Assembly (NCBI GenBank): GCA_017521925.1
Contig: JAFXBG010000001.1
Location: forward strand, 1 to 64,000
Direction: 5' to 3'
DNA from: Clostridia bacterium
GTDB lineage: Bacteria; Bacillota; Clostridia; Oscillospirales; Acutalibacteraceae
DNA: 64,000 bases
Shown: piece by piece, positions 10,024 to 18,438 of the stretch
How positions within the stretch are numbered: the stretch's first letter is position 1
Layout: each line of letters opens with the position of its first letter
The notes under the pieces: generated by a model
The model's input: the letters and a program-made list of their open reading frames with translations, nothing else
Told to the model about the DNA's origin: nothing
Databases searched by the model: none
Translations under genes and position numbers: made by a program

Positions 10024-10059
10024 ACCTCCGATATATACTTCTATAGTATATTCGGAGGT
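10024..10059 (-). promoter_or_regulatory. hairpin sequestering the ribosome-binding site
   Basis: On the minus strand ACCTCCGAATATACT pairs with AGTATATATCGGAGGT, with one bulged AT step and a five-base loop. The 3' arm ends in GGAGGT, the Shine-Dalgarno site of the DUF6512-like gene, and the 5' arm supplies an ACCTCC anti-site. If transcription starts upstream of it, the hairpin would limit translation. The palindrome could alternatively be a repressor operator. Confidence 0.5.
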
Positions 10060-10086
10060 CAAATAAATAATGATTTTACATTATTC

Positions 10087-10350
10087 TCAAAAAAGTATTC
10101 CTATAAGCACCCCTGCACCAATACCTGCAATTACCAAAGGCACAGTACGCAAAAACCAGTACAAAAATGTGCGTTTTCCCTTTATGCTTGAGGGAGTGCC
10201 AACATCAGACAAAAGCTTTTTTGCCTCTTTTCTCAGCACCGCTTCTTCTGCCTCTTCATACTCAGGCCGTACCAGCAGGTATGCCCTTTCGTAGTAAATG
10301 CTTTCTGTGTCTGTTACCTCTATAACCTTGTGGTTTATTCCTTTTATCAT
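10087..10350 (-). CDS. small protein with a single C-terminal membrane anchor, unknown function
   Basis: 87 residues. The first 60 are charged and probably cytoplasmic (EYEEAEEAVLRKEAKKLLSD); the last 25 form one hydrophobic helix ending VIAGIGAGVLIGILF. ATG 10350 follows GGAGG with 7-base spacing, preferred over an upstream start at 10407 that would overlap the spoVAD leader. It is divergent from spoVAD across an 83-base gap. I do not recognise a family. Confidence 0.6.
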   Translation of the reverse strand: MIKGINHKVIEVTDTESIYYERAYLLVRPEYEEAEEAVLRKEAKKLLSDVGTPSSIKGKRTFLYWFLRTVPLVIAGIGAGVLIGILF

Positions 10351-10433
10351 AACATCCTCCAAAAGTTTATGTAAATATATTTGACATAAAAGCAAATGTC
10401 TATGCACAACATAGGGGAGAAAGGGTGAATTAA

Positions 10434-11480
10434 ATGATTAAAAGGATAGGAAAATACACAATAAAATTTCTTGACGAACCGCTTATTTCAAGCTTTGCTT
10501 CTGTTGCAGGCAAGCCTGAAAGCGAGGGGCCTCTTAAAGATGGCTTTGACAAAATTATTTACGACAGCCACGCAATGAAAGACACCTTTGAAGAAGCCGA
10601 AAGCCTCTTTCAGCAGGAGGCGGTAACCCTTGCCCTTGGAAAATGGGGAGGTAAGGCAGAGGATGTTGACTTTGTTTTTGCGGGAGATCTTTTGAATCAA
10701 TGTATAGCATCAAGTTTTGGTTTAAAAGGCTTTAATATTCCCTACCTTGGTCAGTATGGTGCTTGCTCAACCTCCGCACAAAGCCTTATTATGGCAGCAG
10801 CTTTTATTGAAAGCAAAGCGGCAAAAGCTGCTTTGGCGGTTACATCTTCCCATTTTTGCAGTGCAGAGAGGCAGTTCCGATTTCCTCTGGAGTACGGCGG
10901 TGTGCGTACTCCGACAGCTCAGCGAACAGTAACAGGTGCGGCAGCCTTCGTAGTAGAAAGTACCGAAAATCCCACAAAAAGTGCAAAAAGCCCCTTGCTC
11001 TGTCCCAAAATTTCGTCGGCAACTGTGGGCAAAATCGTTGACCTTGGTGTAACTGATGCCAACAATATGGGTGCGGCAATGGCTCCTGCGGCGGCTGACA
11101 CTCTTAAAACCTATTTTGATGATACAGGAAAGAGTCCCTCTGACTACGATATGATTTTTACAGGGGATTTGGGAATTGTGGGCAGTAAGCTTTTATATGA
11201 GCTTATGAGAGAGAAAGGCTACAACATCAAAGAAAACCACCGTGACTGCGGACTGATGATTTATGATATCAACACTCAGGATGTACACGCAGGCGGCTCA
11301 GGTTGCGGATGCGGAGCATGCACCTTAAGTGCTTATATTCTGCCAAAACTTTCAAAGGGAGAATACAAAAAGGTGCTTTATATGGCAACGGGTGCCCTTA
11401 TGAGCTCAACCTCAGGAACACAGGGCAATACCATACCCTCAGTTGCCCATCTTGTTGAACTTAAATGTGCAAAAGGTTAG
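10434..11480 (+). CDS. spoVAD: stage V sporulation protein AD
   Basis: 348 residues with a thiolase-like fold. SpoVAD binds dipicolinic acid and helps move it into the forespore through the SpoVA channel. Conserved stretches include FAGDLLNQCIASSFGLKGFN, IPYLGQYGACSTSAQSL, SSHFCSAERQFRFPLEYGG and DVHAGGSGCGCGA. Length is close to the usual 338. In most spore formers spoVAD sits between spoVAC and spoVAEB; here neither neighbour is present and the next gene is a lipoprotein. It is either an orphan copy or the operon is split in this genome. The leader carries GGGGAGAAAGGGTGA just before ATG 10434. Confidence 0.9.
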   Translation: MIKRIGKYTIKFLDEPLISSFASVAGKPESEGPLKDGFDKIIYDSHAMKDTFEEAESLFQQEAVTLALGKWGGKAEDVDFVFAGDLLNQCIASSFGLKGFNIPYLGQYGACSTSAQSLIMAAAFIESKAAKAALAVTSSHFCSAERQFRFPLEYGGVRTPTAQRTVTGAAAFVVESTENPTKSAKSPLLCPKISSATVGKIVDLGVTDANNMGAAMAPAAADTLKTYFDDTGKSPSDYDMIFTGDLGIVGSKLLYELMREKGYNIKENHRDCGLMIYDINTQDVHAGGSGCGCGACTLSAYILPKLSKGEYKKVLYMATGALMSSTSGTQGNTIPSVAHLVELKCAKG

Positions 11481-11521
11481 ATTAGATAAAATCTGGTTAT
11501 CTTTTTTGTATATATTCCGAA

Positions 11522-11550
11522 TTGAACTAACGCTTTCCTCATAGTATAAT
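11522..11550 (+). promoter_or_regulatory. sigma-A promoter for the lipoprotein gene
   Basis: TTGAAC (11522-11527), 17 bases, TATAAT (11545-11550). Near-consensus, 30 bases before the coding start. Confidence 0.75.
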
Positions 11551-11579
11551 TAAGAAAAAGAGGAAAGGGCGGATATCCT

Positions 11580-11909
11580 ATGAAAAAAACTTTATGTATT
11601 ATTTTAGCAGTAATGCTTCTTGCGGTTTCCCTATGTGCTTGCGGCAACTCAGGCAGCAGTATTGTAGGCTCCTGGTCAGGAACTACCGATGGTTTTGCCG
11701 TAACAATGTCTTTTGAAAAAGACGGTTCAGGCGTAATGTCTGCTTTGGGCGGTTTAGCTTCTGAGTCTTTTACCTACACTATAGAGGGCGATACAATTGA
11801 AGTTAAAACATCAGACGACGACCCTGAAGTTTTCGACTTTGAAATTGACGGCGACACTCTTACTCTTACTGCTGATGACGAGGTTATGACTCTTACAAGG
11901 GCAAAATAA
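11580..11909 (+). CDS. small secreted lipoprotein
   Basis: 109 residues. A signal peptide ends in the lipobox VSLCAC, so Cys21 would be lipidated and the protein anchored outside the membrane. The mature part begins GNSGSSIVGSWSGTTDGFAV and alternates short beta-strand segments rich in Asp and Thr, resembling small lipocalin-like domains common in clostridial lipoproteins. No ligand can be named. It is a single gene with a near-consensus promoter and a strong terminator. The ribosome site AGGAAAGGG is about 10 bases before the ATG. Confidence 0.78.
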   Translation: MKKTLCIILAVMLLAVSLCACGNSGSSIVGSWSGTTDGFAVTMSFEKDGSGVMSALGGLASESFTYTIEGDTIEVKTSDDDPEVFDFEIDGDTLTLTADDEVMTLTRAK

Positions 11910-11931
11910 TCAAAACTTAACACTAAAAATT

Positions 11932-11968
11932 AACCGAGGCTCGTATTCAGAGCCTCGGTTTTGTTTAT
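11932..11968. terminator. intrinsic terminator between convergent genes
   Basis: Stem AACCGAGGCT (11932-11941) with AGCCTCGGTT (11951-11960), then TTGTTTAT. It ends the lipoprotein gene and may also act on the minus-strand dockerin gene that stops at 11975. Confidence 0.82.
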
Positions 11969-11974
11969 AAAAAG

Positions 11975-13708
11975 TTAGATAAGGTTTGCAATCTTCTTCT
12001 GAATCTGAGTTGCGTCCTTAACATTTATCTTCGCGTCATTGTTATAGTCTGCACGAATCTGAGCCTTTTTATCAAGTTCAATCAGCTTTGCGGCATACTT
12101 CTGGATTGCGGTTGCGTCTTTGATATTAACCTTGCCGTCTGCGTTTACATCGCCGATTTCAAACTCATCAGGAGTCAAAGGCTCTTCAAGGTAAGAATCT
12201 GTATAAACTTTATCACCCTTTTCCGGAGTAATGCCGTACTCTCCGTTGCCGTAGTAATAGTACCATTCACCGGCATAAGGATTTTTTACGGACATCTGAG
12301 TTTCATTAGTCAAGTCTGCAACAAAAATCATACCGTCAAAGCTTTCTAAACCGTCAGGATATGTATCGCTGTCGCCTGCTTCGTAGTATTCTGAGCATAT
12401 ATTTTTTGTCTGTTCAGCAAGTACGTAAACCTCAGCATTGGGATCCATACCGCCGTCTATAAAATTGTTCCATATAATTGCAGTTACATCTTTTGGAACA
12501 TCATAGTAGAAAACGCCCTCAACGTCGGCTTTCTTTGCCTGGTGACCGGGCCAGGATTTGGGAGTATCTGTGCCGCTCCACCAATAAATACCTGCGTTTT
12601 TCTCATTGCCTACAGCTTCCCAGATTTCGGGATAGTAGAAATAATAGCGTTTTGTGCCTGTTTTGTTATCGTCAACTATGGGGCTTTCTGTGCCTGTAGG
12701 AGATTCGATTTTTTCATCGGTTGCAGGAACTGCAGTAGTGCTAATAACCTCTGTGGGGTCTTCTACAATGGGTGCAGTTTCTGTAACTGAATCTGTGGGC
12801 TCTGTATTTACAGAAGCATCTGTATTAACAACAGTTTCTGTGGGTTCTACGGCTGAGGTGGTTACCTCTGCAGGCATAGTTTCCGTTGCGGTTGTCTCAA
12901 CAGGGTCAGTAACCACAGAGGTACTATCGGGTACTGTCGGCACAGTTGTAGGCAAAGGAAGCTCGTCTTTTGTCATAGGAGTATGCAAGCCTGCATCAAG
13001 CTCAAGCTCATATGCACGGTCAGGGGATATGCCAAGCTGAGCAGCCGAATGTTTGAGAACCTCAGCCTCTGACATACCTGAATAAACTACAGCAGCCTTA
13101 AGGTCATTTTTGATAAAATCAACATAAAGACTCTCAGCATCTTCATTGGGTGCGTAGCACTCGCCAACCACGTTGCCGATGCTTGTAAGCTGACGAACAG
13201 GTCCGTATTTTTCAGGGTCTGCGTTTTTCCAATATGCGGCAATAGTCTGCTTGTTGCTATCCAAAGGATTTTCCACGATATAATTCTCTGTTTTGCAGTA
13301 AAGGGTATCGCCTATGCAGGTTGTATCTAAAAGGATGTCATAAGTCTGCTTATTGTATATAGTTTCGTAAAAAAATACCAGATATGTCACGCCTTCTTCA
13401 AGCTTAAGACCATTTGATGTAATATCATACATCCACACACCCTCTGTATCTGTCTTAGAGCACCTTTCTTTTTTACTGCCCCACTGTGCAAGGCTGTCAA
13501 ACTGATTGTAGGTATCTCCTCCATAAACCCAGATATGACAGTAAACCCTGGTGTCAGGGTGACTCCAATCTAACAAGCCCTCGCCTTTTGGAGCCTCAAA
13601 ATAAATCACCTGGTTTTCAGTTTCTGTTGCAGAGGTTGCAAACACACCCATAGAAAAAATCATAATAATACTGAGTATGATTGCCATAAGTTTCTTCATT
13701 GATTTCAT
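11975..13708 (-). CDS. secreted type I dockerin protein with possible starch-binding module
   Basis: 577 residues. Signal peptide 1-27 (cleavage near FATSATE). Residues about 30-240 form a domain shared with the neighbouring 323-residue protein (NQVIYFEAPKGEGLLDW, KTDTEGVWMYDI, GPVRQLTSIGNVVGE). A Thr/Val/Pro/Glu linker follows (about 245-350). Residues about 350-430 (YYFYYPEIW, AGIYWWSG, SWPGHQAKK, GVFYYDVP) resemble CBM26-type starch-binding modules of ruminococci. The last 60 residues are a type I dockerin with two Ca-binding repeats, GDVNADGKVNIKDATAIQKY and ADYNNDAKINVKDATQIQKK. It should dock on a cohesin scaffold outside the cell. No catalytic domain is visible. ATG follows GGAGGCGATTAT. 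Confidence 0.82.
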   Translation of the reverse strand: MKSMKKLMAIILSIIMIFSMGVFATSATETENQVIYFEAPKGEGLLDWSHPDTRVYCHIWVYGGDTYNQFDSLAQWGSKKERCSKTDTEGVWMYDITSNGLKLEEGVTYLVFFYETIYNKQTYDILLDTTCIGDTLYCKTENYIVENPLDSNKQTIAAYWKNADPEKYGPVRQLTSIGNVVGECYAPNEDAESLYVDFIKNDLKAAVVYSGMSEAEVLKHSAAQLGISPDRAYELELDAGLHTPMTKDELPLPTTVPTVPDSTSVVTDPVETTATETMPAEVTTSAVEPTETVVNTDASVNTEPTDSVTETAPIVEDPTEVISTTAVPATDEKIESPTGTESPIVDDNKTGTKRYYFYYPEIWEAVGNEKNAGIYWWSGTDTPKSWPGHQAKKADVEGVFYYDVPKDVTAIIWNNFIDGGMDPNAEVYVLAEQTKNICSEYYEAGDSDTYPDGLESFDGMIFVADLTNETQMSVKNPYAGEWYYYYGNGEYGITPEKGDKVYTDSYLEEPLTPDEFEIGDVNADGKVNIKDATAIQKYAAKLIELDKKAQIRADYNNDAKINVKDATQIQKKIANLI

Positions 13709-13804
13709 ATAATCGCCTCCTTAAGTATAATTTTAGCCCTTATTATATAAGAATTCAATAGACAAAGCCTACAACAATTTATTTTGCTTATTGGTTATAC
13801 ATAC

Positions 13805-13838
13805 AAAAAAATCCTCGGGTTTTTGCCCGAGGATTTTT
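13805..13838 (-). terminator. intrinsic terminator after the LRR dockerin gene
   Basis: Stem AAATCCTCGGG (13809-13819) with CCCGAGGATTT (13826-13836). On the minus strand a run of seven T follows. It separates the gene ending at 13847 from the next dockerin gene. Confidence 0.82.
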
Positions 13839-13846
13839 AGCTTTAC

Positions 13847-15973
13847 TTAGATAAGGTTTGCAATCTTCTTCTGAATCTGAGTTGCGTCCTTAACGTTGAT
13901 TTTTCCGTCTGCGTTGTAGTCTGCACGAACCTGAGCCTTTTCGTCAAGCTCAATCATTTTTGCAGCATACTTCTGAATCTGTGTTGCGTCCTTGATGTTA
14001 AGCTTGCCGTCAGCATTTACGTCGCCGAGAGCATATTCAGAATCGAGAACCGTGTTCTCTGTAGACAAGACAGAGGTGCTTTCAGATTCAGTCGGATTTG
14101 TTTCTGTTGGTTCTGATAAATCCGTGCCGAGAGGTGAATTTGTAGTTGAGGTTACACTCTCAGCAGGAATTTCAGTCGTATTTTCAGTTTGTAAAGTAGT
14201 TGTTGATATTTCCGTAGGTTCTGTGATTACAGAAGAAGTTATTGTAGTAACTTCTGCAGGCTCTGTGCTTACAGAATCAGAAGTCGTTGTGGTTACTTCC
14301 GTAGGTTCTGTGATTACAGAATCAGAAGTCGTTGTGGTTACTTCCGTAGGTTCTGTGATTACAGAAGAAGTTATTGTAGTGACTTCTGCAGACTCTGTGC
14401 TTGCAGAAAAAGTCAATGTAGTCACTTCCGCAGGCTCTGTGCTTACAGAATCAGAAGTCGTTGTGGTTACTTCCGTAGGCTCTGTACTTACTGAAACTGA
14501 GGTTGTATTCTCAGTAGATTGGGTGAAATCAGAAGGCTCTGTAGCAACAGTTGTTTCGTCAGGAATCACAAGAGACCCGTCAACTGCCAGCACAAAGCTG
14601 CCCAACACATTTGTATTAAATACAATACCGCTTTCACAGAATCTTGTATCTATCTTTGTAAGCTTACCATCAGACTCTATTCTATATACTTTTACTGCCT
14701 CATTATCGGTAGCTATTTTTACTGCAACAACTTCATTTTCCTCAGCGTTTTTTATAGAAACATCGTATATATTAATTGCAATCTCGTTTTCAAGAGCAAG
14801 ATTTACTTCGTCAACACTGCTTACATCCGTAATTTCATTTACAGAAAGCTTTGTCTCGTTTTCAGATATAACTCCTACCCATATTCCGCTGTCAGCATCA
14901 GCAAGCTTTTTGATTCTCACAAAATTATAGCCATATTCATTAGCAAAGCTTTCTGCCACAGTGCCCTCATAGCCGTAAATAATAAGCTTTTCTTTGTTGC
15001 ACTCGTCAAAGGCGGTCGCATCAATTGACTCAATACTTTCGGGAATAATCACCTTTTCAAGGGCGGTACAGGAAGCAAAGGCTTCTTTTTCTATCTTTGT
15101 TACTCCTTCAGGAATTGTAATATTCTTAAGAGAAGTACAAATGCTGAAAGTTTCACTTTTAATAACCGTAATTCCCTGAGGCAGAATAACATTATCCAGC
15201 TTCAGACAATACATAAAAGCACCTGCTCCGATTTCTGAAAGACCTTGTGGAAGTACAACTGTCTGTAATTTTTCGCAGTCATAAAAAGCCTTACTGCCTA
15301 TGAAAGTAACTTTTTCGGGAAAAGTTATTTTTGTCAGACTCTTACAATACTCAAAAGCGAAGCTTCCTATGGATGTAGTCGTATAATCATCCATCCATTT
15401 AGGAATCCGTATAATATTTTCCAGTTTGGCATCATAATCAATTATCTCAGCCGTACCATCCGGTTTTATATTGTAGGTATAAACACCTGCGGTAAACTCG
15501 TTCATTATAAAAGGTCCCTGGGGTTTGTCAGGCACTACAGGCTTTATGGGAGTTATAGGTGTTTCTGTACCTGCGGTGTCGCTTACTTTTACATAAAAGG
15601 ATTTTGCACCCTTCAAAAGCCAGATTTGCCCTGTAAGAGAATTAAACTGCTGGTAGTAATATTCACAGGTGATAATTGCAGTGGTACTGATGTAGTTATT
15701 TACCTTTACCTGACAGCTTACGCTGTCCTGAGAAATAATTTCTACGTCAAATGGGGCATTGCTTTTCCAGACTGCACTCTGCACCGCCTTGTCGGCTTCG
15801 TTCAGAAAAATATACTTTGTGTCGCCTACCTTTAAATTATAGGTTTCAATAGCACCTGTAGAAGCAAGTTCGTCAACCTTTGCATCGGATGAAAATACAG
15901 AAATGCTTAAAACCGAACAAATTACAGCAATTATTAAAAACAGAGACAGCAACTTTTTTGTACGCAGTTTCAT
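13847..15973 (-). CDS. secreted BspA-like leucine-rich-repeat protein with dockerin
   Basis: 708 residues. Signal peptide 1-31 (FSSDAK near the cleavage). An Ig-like stretch (about 35-130) is followed by BspA/TpLRR repeats (about 165-340) of the form SLTKITFPEKVTFIGSKAFY, each ending in AFxxCxxL. Then comes a short beta domain (about 375-460), a Thr/Ser-rich linker made of 14-15 residue repeats (about 480-610), and a terminal type I dockerin with two Asp-rich loops. Such proteins are surface or scaffold-bound adhesins or binding factors; no enzyme signature is seen. ATG 15973 follows GGAGGTTTTGCT; an upstream frame start at 16018 has no site. The dockerin DNA is identical over 125 bp with the next gene. 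Confidence 0.85.
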   Translation of the reverse strand: MKLRTKKLLSLFLIIAVICSVLSISVFSSDAKVDELASTGAIETYNLKVGDTKYIFLNEADKAVQSAVWKSNAPFDVEIISQDSVSCQVKVNNYISTTAIITCEYYYQQFNSLTGQIWLLKGAKSFYVKVSDTAGTETPITPIKPVVPDKPQGPFIMNEFTAGVYTYNIKPDGTAEIIDYDAKLENIIRIPKWMDDYTTTSIGSFAFEYCKSLTKITFPEKVTFIGSKAFYDCEKLQTVVLPQGLSEIGAGAFMYCLKLDNVILPQGITVIKSETFSICTSLKNITIPEGVTKIEKEAFASCTALEKVIIPESIESIDATAFDECNKEKLIIYGYEGTVAESFANEYGYNFVRIKKLADADSGIWVGVISENETKLSVNEITDVSSVDEVNLALENEIAINIYDVSIKNAEENEVVAVKIATDNEAVKVYRIESDGKLTKIDTRFCESGIVFNTNVLGSFVLAVDGSLVIPDETTVATEPSDFTQSTENTTSVSVSTEPTEVTTTTSDSVSTEPAEVTTLTFSASTESAEVTTITSSVITEPTEVTTTTSDSVITEPTEVTTTTSDSVSTEPAEVTTITSSVITEPTEISTTTLQTENTTEIPAESVTSTTNSPLGTDLSEPTETNPTESESTSVLSTENTVLDSEYALGDVNADGKLNIKDATQIQKYAAKMIELDEKAQVRADYNADGKINVKDATQIQKKIANLI
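13851..13975. repeat. 125-bp identical dockerin tract (copy 1)
   Basis: Bases 13851-13975 are identical to 16072-16196, covering the second dockerin repeat and part of the first. Flanking dockerin DNA differs at several positions, so the identity is local. Confidence 0.85.
14195..14510. repeat. tandem 42-45 bp coding repeats (Thr/Ser linker)
   Basis: About seven imperfect units encoding 14-15 residue blocks such as SVSTEPTEVTTTTSD and VITEPTEVTTTTSD. They lie inside the linker of the LRR dockerin protein and could change copy number by slippage or recombination. Confidence 0.85.
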
Positions 15974-16033
15974 AGCAAAACCTCCAAGAATTATATTTAA
16001 TATTATACTATCACCCAAAAATATCTATGTCAA

Positions 16034-16062
16034 CAAAAACGGCTCCCCGTTTGGGGAGCCGA
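16034..16062 (-). terminator. intrinsic terminator after the 323-residue dockerin gene
   Basis: Stem CGGCTCCCC (16040-16048) with GGGGAGCCG (16053-16061), loop GTTT; TTTTTGTTG follows on the minus strand. Confidence 0.82.
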
Positions 16063-16067
16063 AGCTT

Positions 16068-17039
16068 TTAAATAAGGTTTGCAATCTTCTTCTGAATCTG
16101 AGTTGCGTCCTTAACGTTGATTTTTCCGTCTGCGTTGTAGTCTGCACGAACCTGAGCCTTTTCGTCAAGCTCAATCATTTTTGCAGCATACTTCTGGATT
16201 GTTGTAGCATCCTTGATGTTTAATTTGCCGTCAGCATTTACGTCGCCGATTTCAAACTCGTCGCCTGTTGCGTCGCCCTTAGGATCCTCATCATCTGTTG
16301 CAGGGTCAGAGGGAAGAGGAAGCTCGTCGTTTGTCATAGGTGTATGGAAGCCTGCCTCAAGCTCAAGCTCATAAGCTCTCTCATCAGATAAACCAAGCTG
16401 AGAAGAAGCGTGGTCCATAAGCTCTGCCTCAGTCATATTTACATACTGAAGAGTTGTCTCAAGCTTGTTTACAAGGAAGTCTGTGTAAAGGCTTTCTGCA
16501 TCTGCACCGGGTGCAAAGCACTCGCCAACAACGTTACCAAGGCTTGTGAGCTGACGAACAGGACCGTACTTAGCGGGGTCTGCGTTCTTCCAATAAGCAG
16601 CAAGAGCCTGCTTGGAGCTGTCTGTAGGAGCCTCGATAATAGATTCGGGACCCTTGCAGTAAAGTGTGTCACCAAGGCAAGTTGTGTCGAAGAGTGTATC
16701 GTATGTCTGATTGTTGCCTTCAGAGAAGATAACTGCGTATGTTACGCCTTCTTCCATCTCAAAGCCCTTGGCTGTAATATCATACATCCAAACGCCTTCT
16801 GTGTCAGTCTTTGTGCAAGCTTCCTTTTTGCTCTGCCACTGTGCAAAGCTATCGCCGCCGTATGCCCAGATGTGGCAGTAAATCTTAGCGCCGTCCCAGT
16901 TAAGCATACCTTCGCCTGCGGGAACCTCAAAGTAGATTACCTGATTGTCTGTGTCTGCTGCTGATGTTGCAAAAATGCCCATGGAAAGAACCATTAAAAG
17001 GCAAAGTACAACTGCAAGAATTTTTTTCATTGCTTTCAT
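16068..17039 (-). CDS. secreted type I dockerin protein, short paralogue
   Basis: 323 residues. Signal peptide 1-27 (MGIFATSAAD at the cleavage). Residues about 30-240 form a domain of unknown function that is clearly homologous to residues 30-240 of the 577-residue protein (IYCHIWAYGGDSFAQWQSKK, KTDTEGVWMYDI, AAYWKNADPAKYGPVRQLTS). A short acidic linker (about 245-262) leads to a two-repeat dockerin ending QIQKKIANLI. No carbohydrate-binding module is appended here, so this may be the basic form of the family. Its ATG follows AAGGAGAAATTAAA. It lies 47 bases downstream of serS with no terminator between, so read-through from serS is possible. Confidence 0.83.
   Translation of the reverse strand: MKAMKKILAVVLCLLMVLSMGIFATSAADTDNQVIYFEVPAGEGMLNWDGAKIYCHIWAYGGDSFAQWQSKKEACTKTDTEGVWMYDITAKGFEMEEGVTYAVIFSEGNNQTYDTLFDTTCLGDTLYCKGPESIIEAPTDSSKQALAAYWKNADPAKYGPVRQLTSLGNVVGECFAPGADAESLYTDFLVNKLETTLQYVNMTEAELMDHASSQLGLSDERAYELELEAGFHTPMTNDELPLPSDPATDDEDPKGDATGDEFEIGDVNADGKLNIKDATTIQKYAAKMIELDEKAQVRADYNADGKINVKDATQIQKKIANLI
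16072..16196. repeat. 125-bp identical dockerin tract (copy 2)
   Basis: Second copy of the tract at 13851-13975. Confidence 0.85.
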
Positions 17040-17086
17040 TTTAATTTCTCCTTAAAAATTTTATGTGAATTTTAGAAATTCCGGGA

Positions 17087-18376
17087 TTATTTAACGGGTG
17101 TAAGAATTTCCTTACCGCCCATATAAGGACGCAGAGCCACAGGAATATTTACAGAACCGTCTGCGTTTAAGTTGTTCTCTAAAAATGCAATAAGCATTCT
17201 GGGAGGAGCAACTACTGTATTATTAAGTGTGTGGGCAAAGTACTTGTTACCGTCCTCGCCGTTAACACGAATCTTAAGACGTCTTGCCTGAGCATCGCCA
17301 AGGTTAGAGCAAGAGCCTACCTCAAAGTACTTCTGCTGTCTGGGAGACCAAGCCTCAACGTCAATTGACTTAACCTTAAGGTCAGCTAAATCGCCTGAGC
17401 AACACTCAAGAGTACGAACAGGAATATCAAGACTGCGGAACAAATCAACTGTGTTCTGCCAGAGAACATCAAAGTATTTGGGGCTTTCTTCAGGCTTACA
17501 AACAACAATCATTTCCTGCTTTTCGAACTGATGAATACGGTAAACACCGCGTTCCTCAATACCGTGAGCACCCTTTTCTTTTCTGAAGCAAGGGCTGTAG
17601 CTTGTTAAGGTATAGGGAAGCTCCTTTTCAGGAGTAATTGTGTCGATAAACTTGCCAATCATAGAATGCTCACTGGTACCGATAAGATAAAGGTCCTCGC
17701 CTTCAATCTTATACATCATAGCATCCATTTCGGCAAAGCTCATAACACCAGTTACAACCTCAGCACGAATCATAAAGGGAGGTACGCAGTAAGTGAAACC
17801 GCGGTCAATCATAAAATCTCTTGCGTAAGAGATAACTGCAAAGTGAAGTCTTGCAATGTCGCCCATAAGGTAATAAAAGCCGTTGCCTGCTACCTTTCTT
17901 GCGGCATCAAGGTCAATTCCATTGAAACGCTCCATAATATCTGTATGATAGGGAACCTCAAAATCAGGTGTAACAGGCTCGCCGTAACGCTGAACCTCAA
18001 CATTTTCAGAGTCGTCCTTACCAATGGGAACAGAGGGGTCAATAATGTTGGGAATTGTCATCATTATTGTCTTAACACGCTCAGAAAGCTCGGCTTCCTT
18101 TTTCTCTAAAGCCTGGAGCTCGTCGCCCTTTTCGGTAACCAGCTTCTTCATAGCCTCGGCTTCGTCCCTTTTACCCTGACCCATTAAAGCACCAATCTGC
18201 TTTGAGTACTTGTTACGCTCTGCTCTTAAAGCGTCAGCCTCGCCCTTTGCCTGACGGCTCTCTTTGTCAAGCTCAATTACCTCGTCAACAAGGGGTAATT
18301 TATTATCCTGAAACTTTTTGCGGATATTTTTTTTAACTGCCTCAGGGTTTTCTCTTAAAAATTTAATATCAATCAT
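17087..18376 (-). CDS. serS: seryl-tRNA synthetase
   Basis: 429 residues, normal length. It charges tRNA-Ser with serine using ATP. The N-terminal tRNA-binding coiled coil spans about 30-110. Class II motifs are clear: motif 2 in CFRKEKGAHGIEERGVYRIHQFEKQE (about 270-295) and motif 3 in HTLNNTVVAPPRMLIAFLEN (about 385-405). SYSPCFR and CSNLGDAQARR belong to the active site. ATG follows AGGAGGACATAAAA. No T-box leader is present: only 62 bases separate it from the parB stop. Seryl synthetase next to the origin is common in Clostridia and Bacilli. Confidence 0.96.
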   Translation of the reverse strand: MIDIKFLRENPEAVKKNIRKKFQDNKLPLVDEVIELDKESRQAKGEADALRAERNKYSKQIGALMGQGKRDEAEAMKKLVTEKGDELQALEKKEAELSERVKTIMMTIPNIIDPSVPIGKDDSENVEVQRYGEPVTPDFEVPYHTDIMERFNGIDLDAARKVAGNGFYYLMGDIARLHFAVISYARDFMIDRGFTYCVPPFMIRAEVVTGVMSFAEMDAMMYKIEGEDLYLIGTSEHSMIGKFIDTITPEKELPYTLTSYSPCFRKEKGAHGIEERGVYRIHQFEKQEMIVVCKPEESPKYFDVLWQNTVDLFRSLDIPVRTLECCSGDLADLKVKSIDVEAWSPRQQKYFEVGSCSNLGDAQARRLKIRVNGEDGNKYFAHTLNNTVVAPPRMLIAFLENNLNADGSVNIPVALRPYMGGKEILTPVK

Positions 18377-18438
18377 TTTTATGTCCTCCTGTGTATACGC
18401 ATTATAACAAGTATAATATATTTATATTTAACCTATAT

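Noticed and set aside
10380..10425. Forespore (sigma-G) promoter for spoVAD
   Set aside because: TTGACA at 10380 has no convincing partner hexamer for sigma-A or sigma-G.
14195..14510. Regular repeats resembling a CRISPR array
   Set aside because: No spacers: the repeats are contiguous, in frame and encode a Thr/Ser linker of a secreted protein.
18377..18438. T-box or other leader riboswitch before serS
   Set aside because: Only 62 bases separate it from parB, too short for a T-box, and no stem I pattern is seen.
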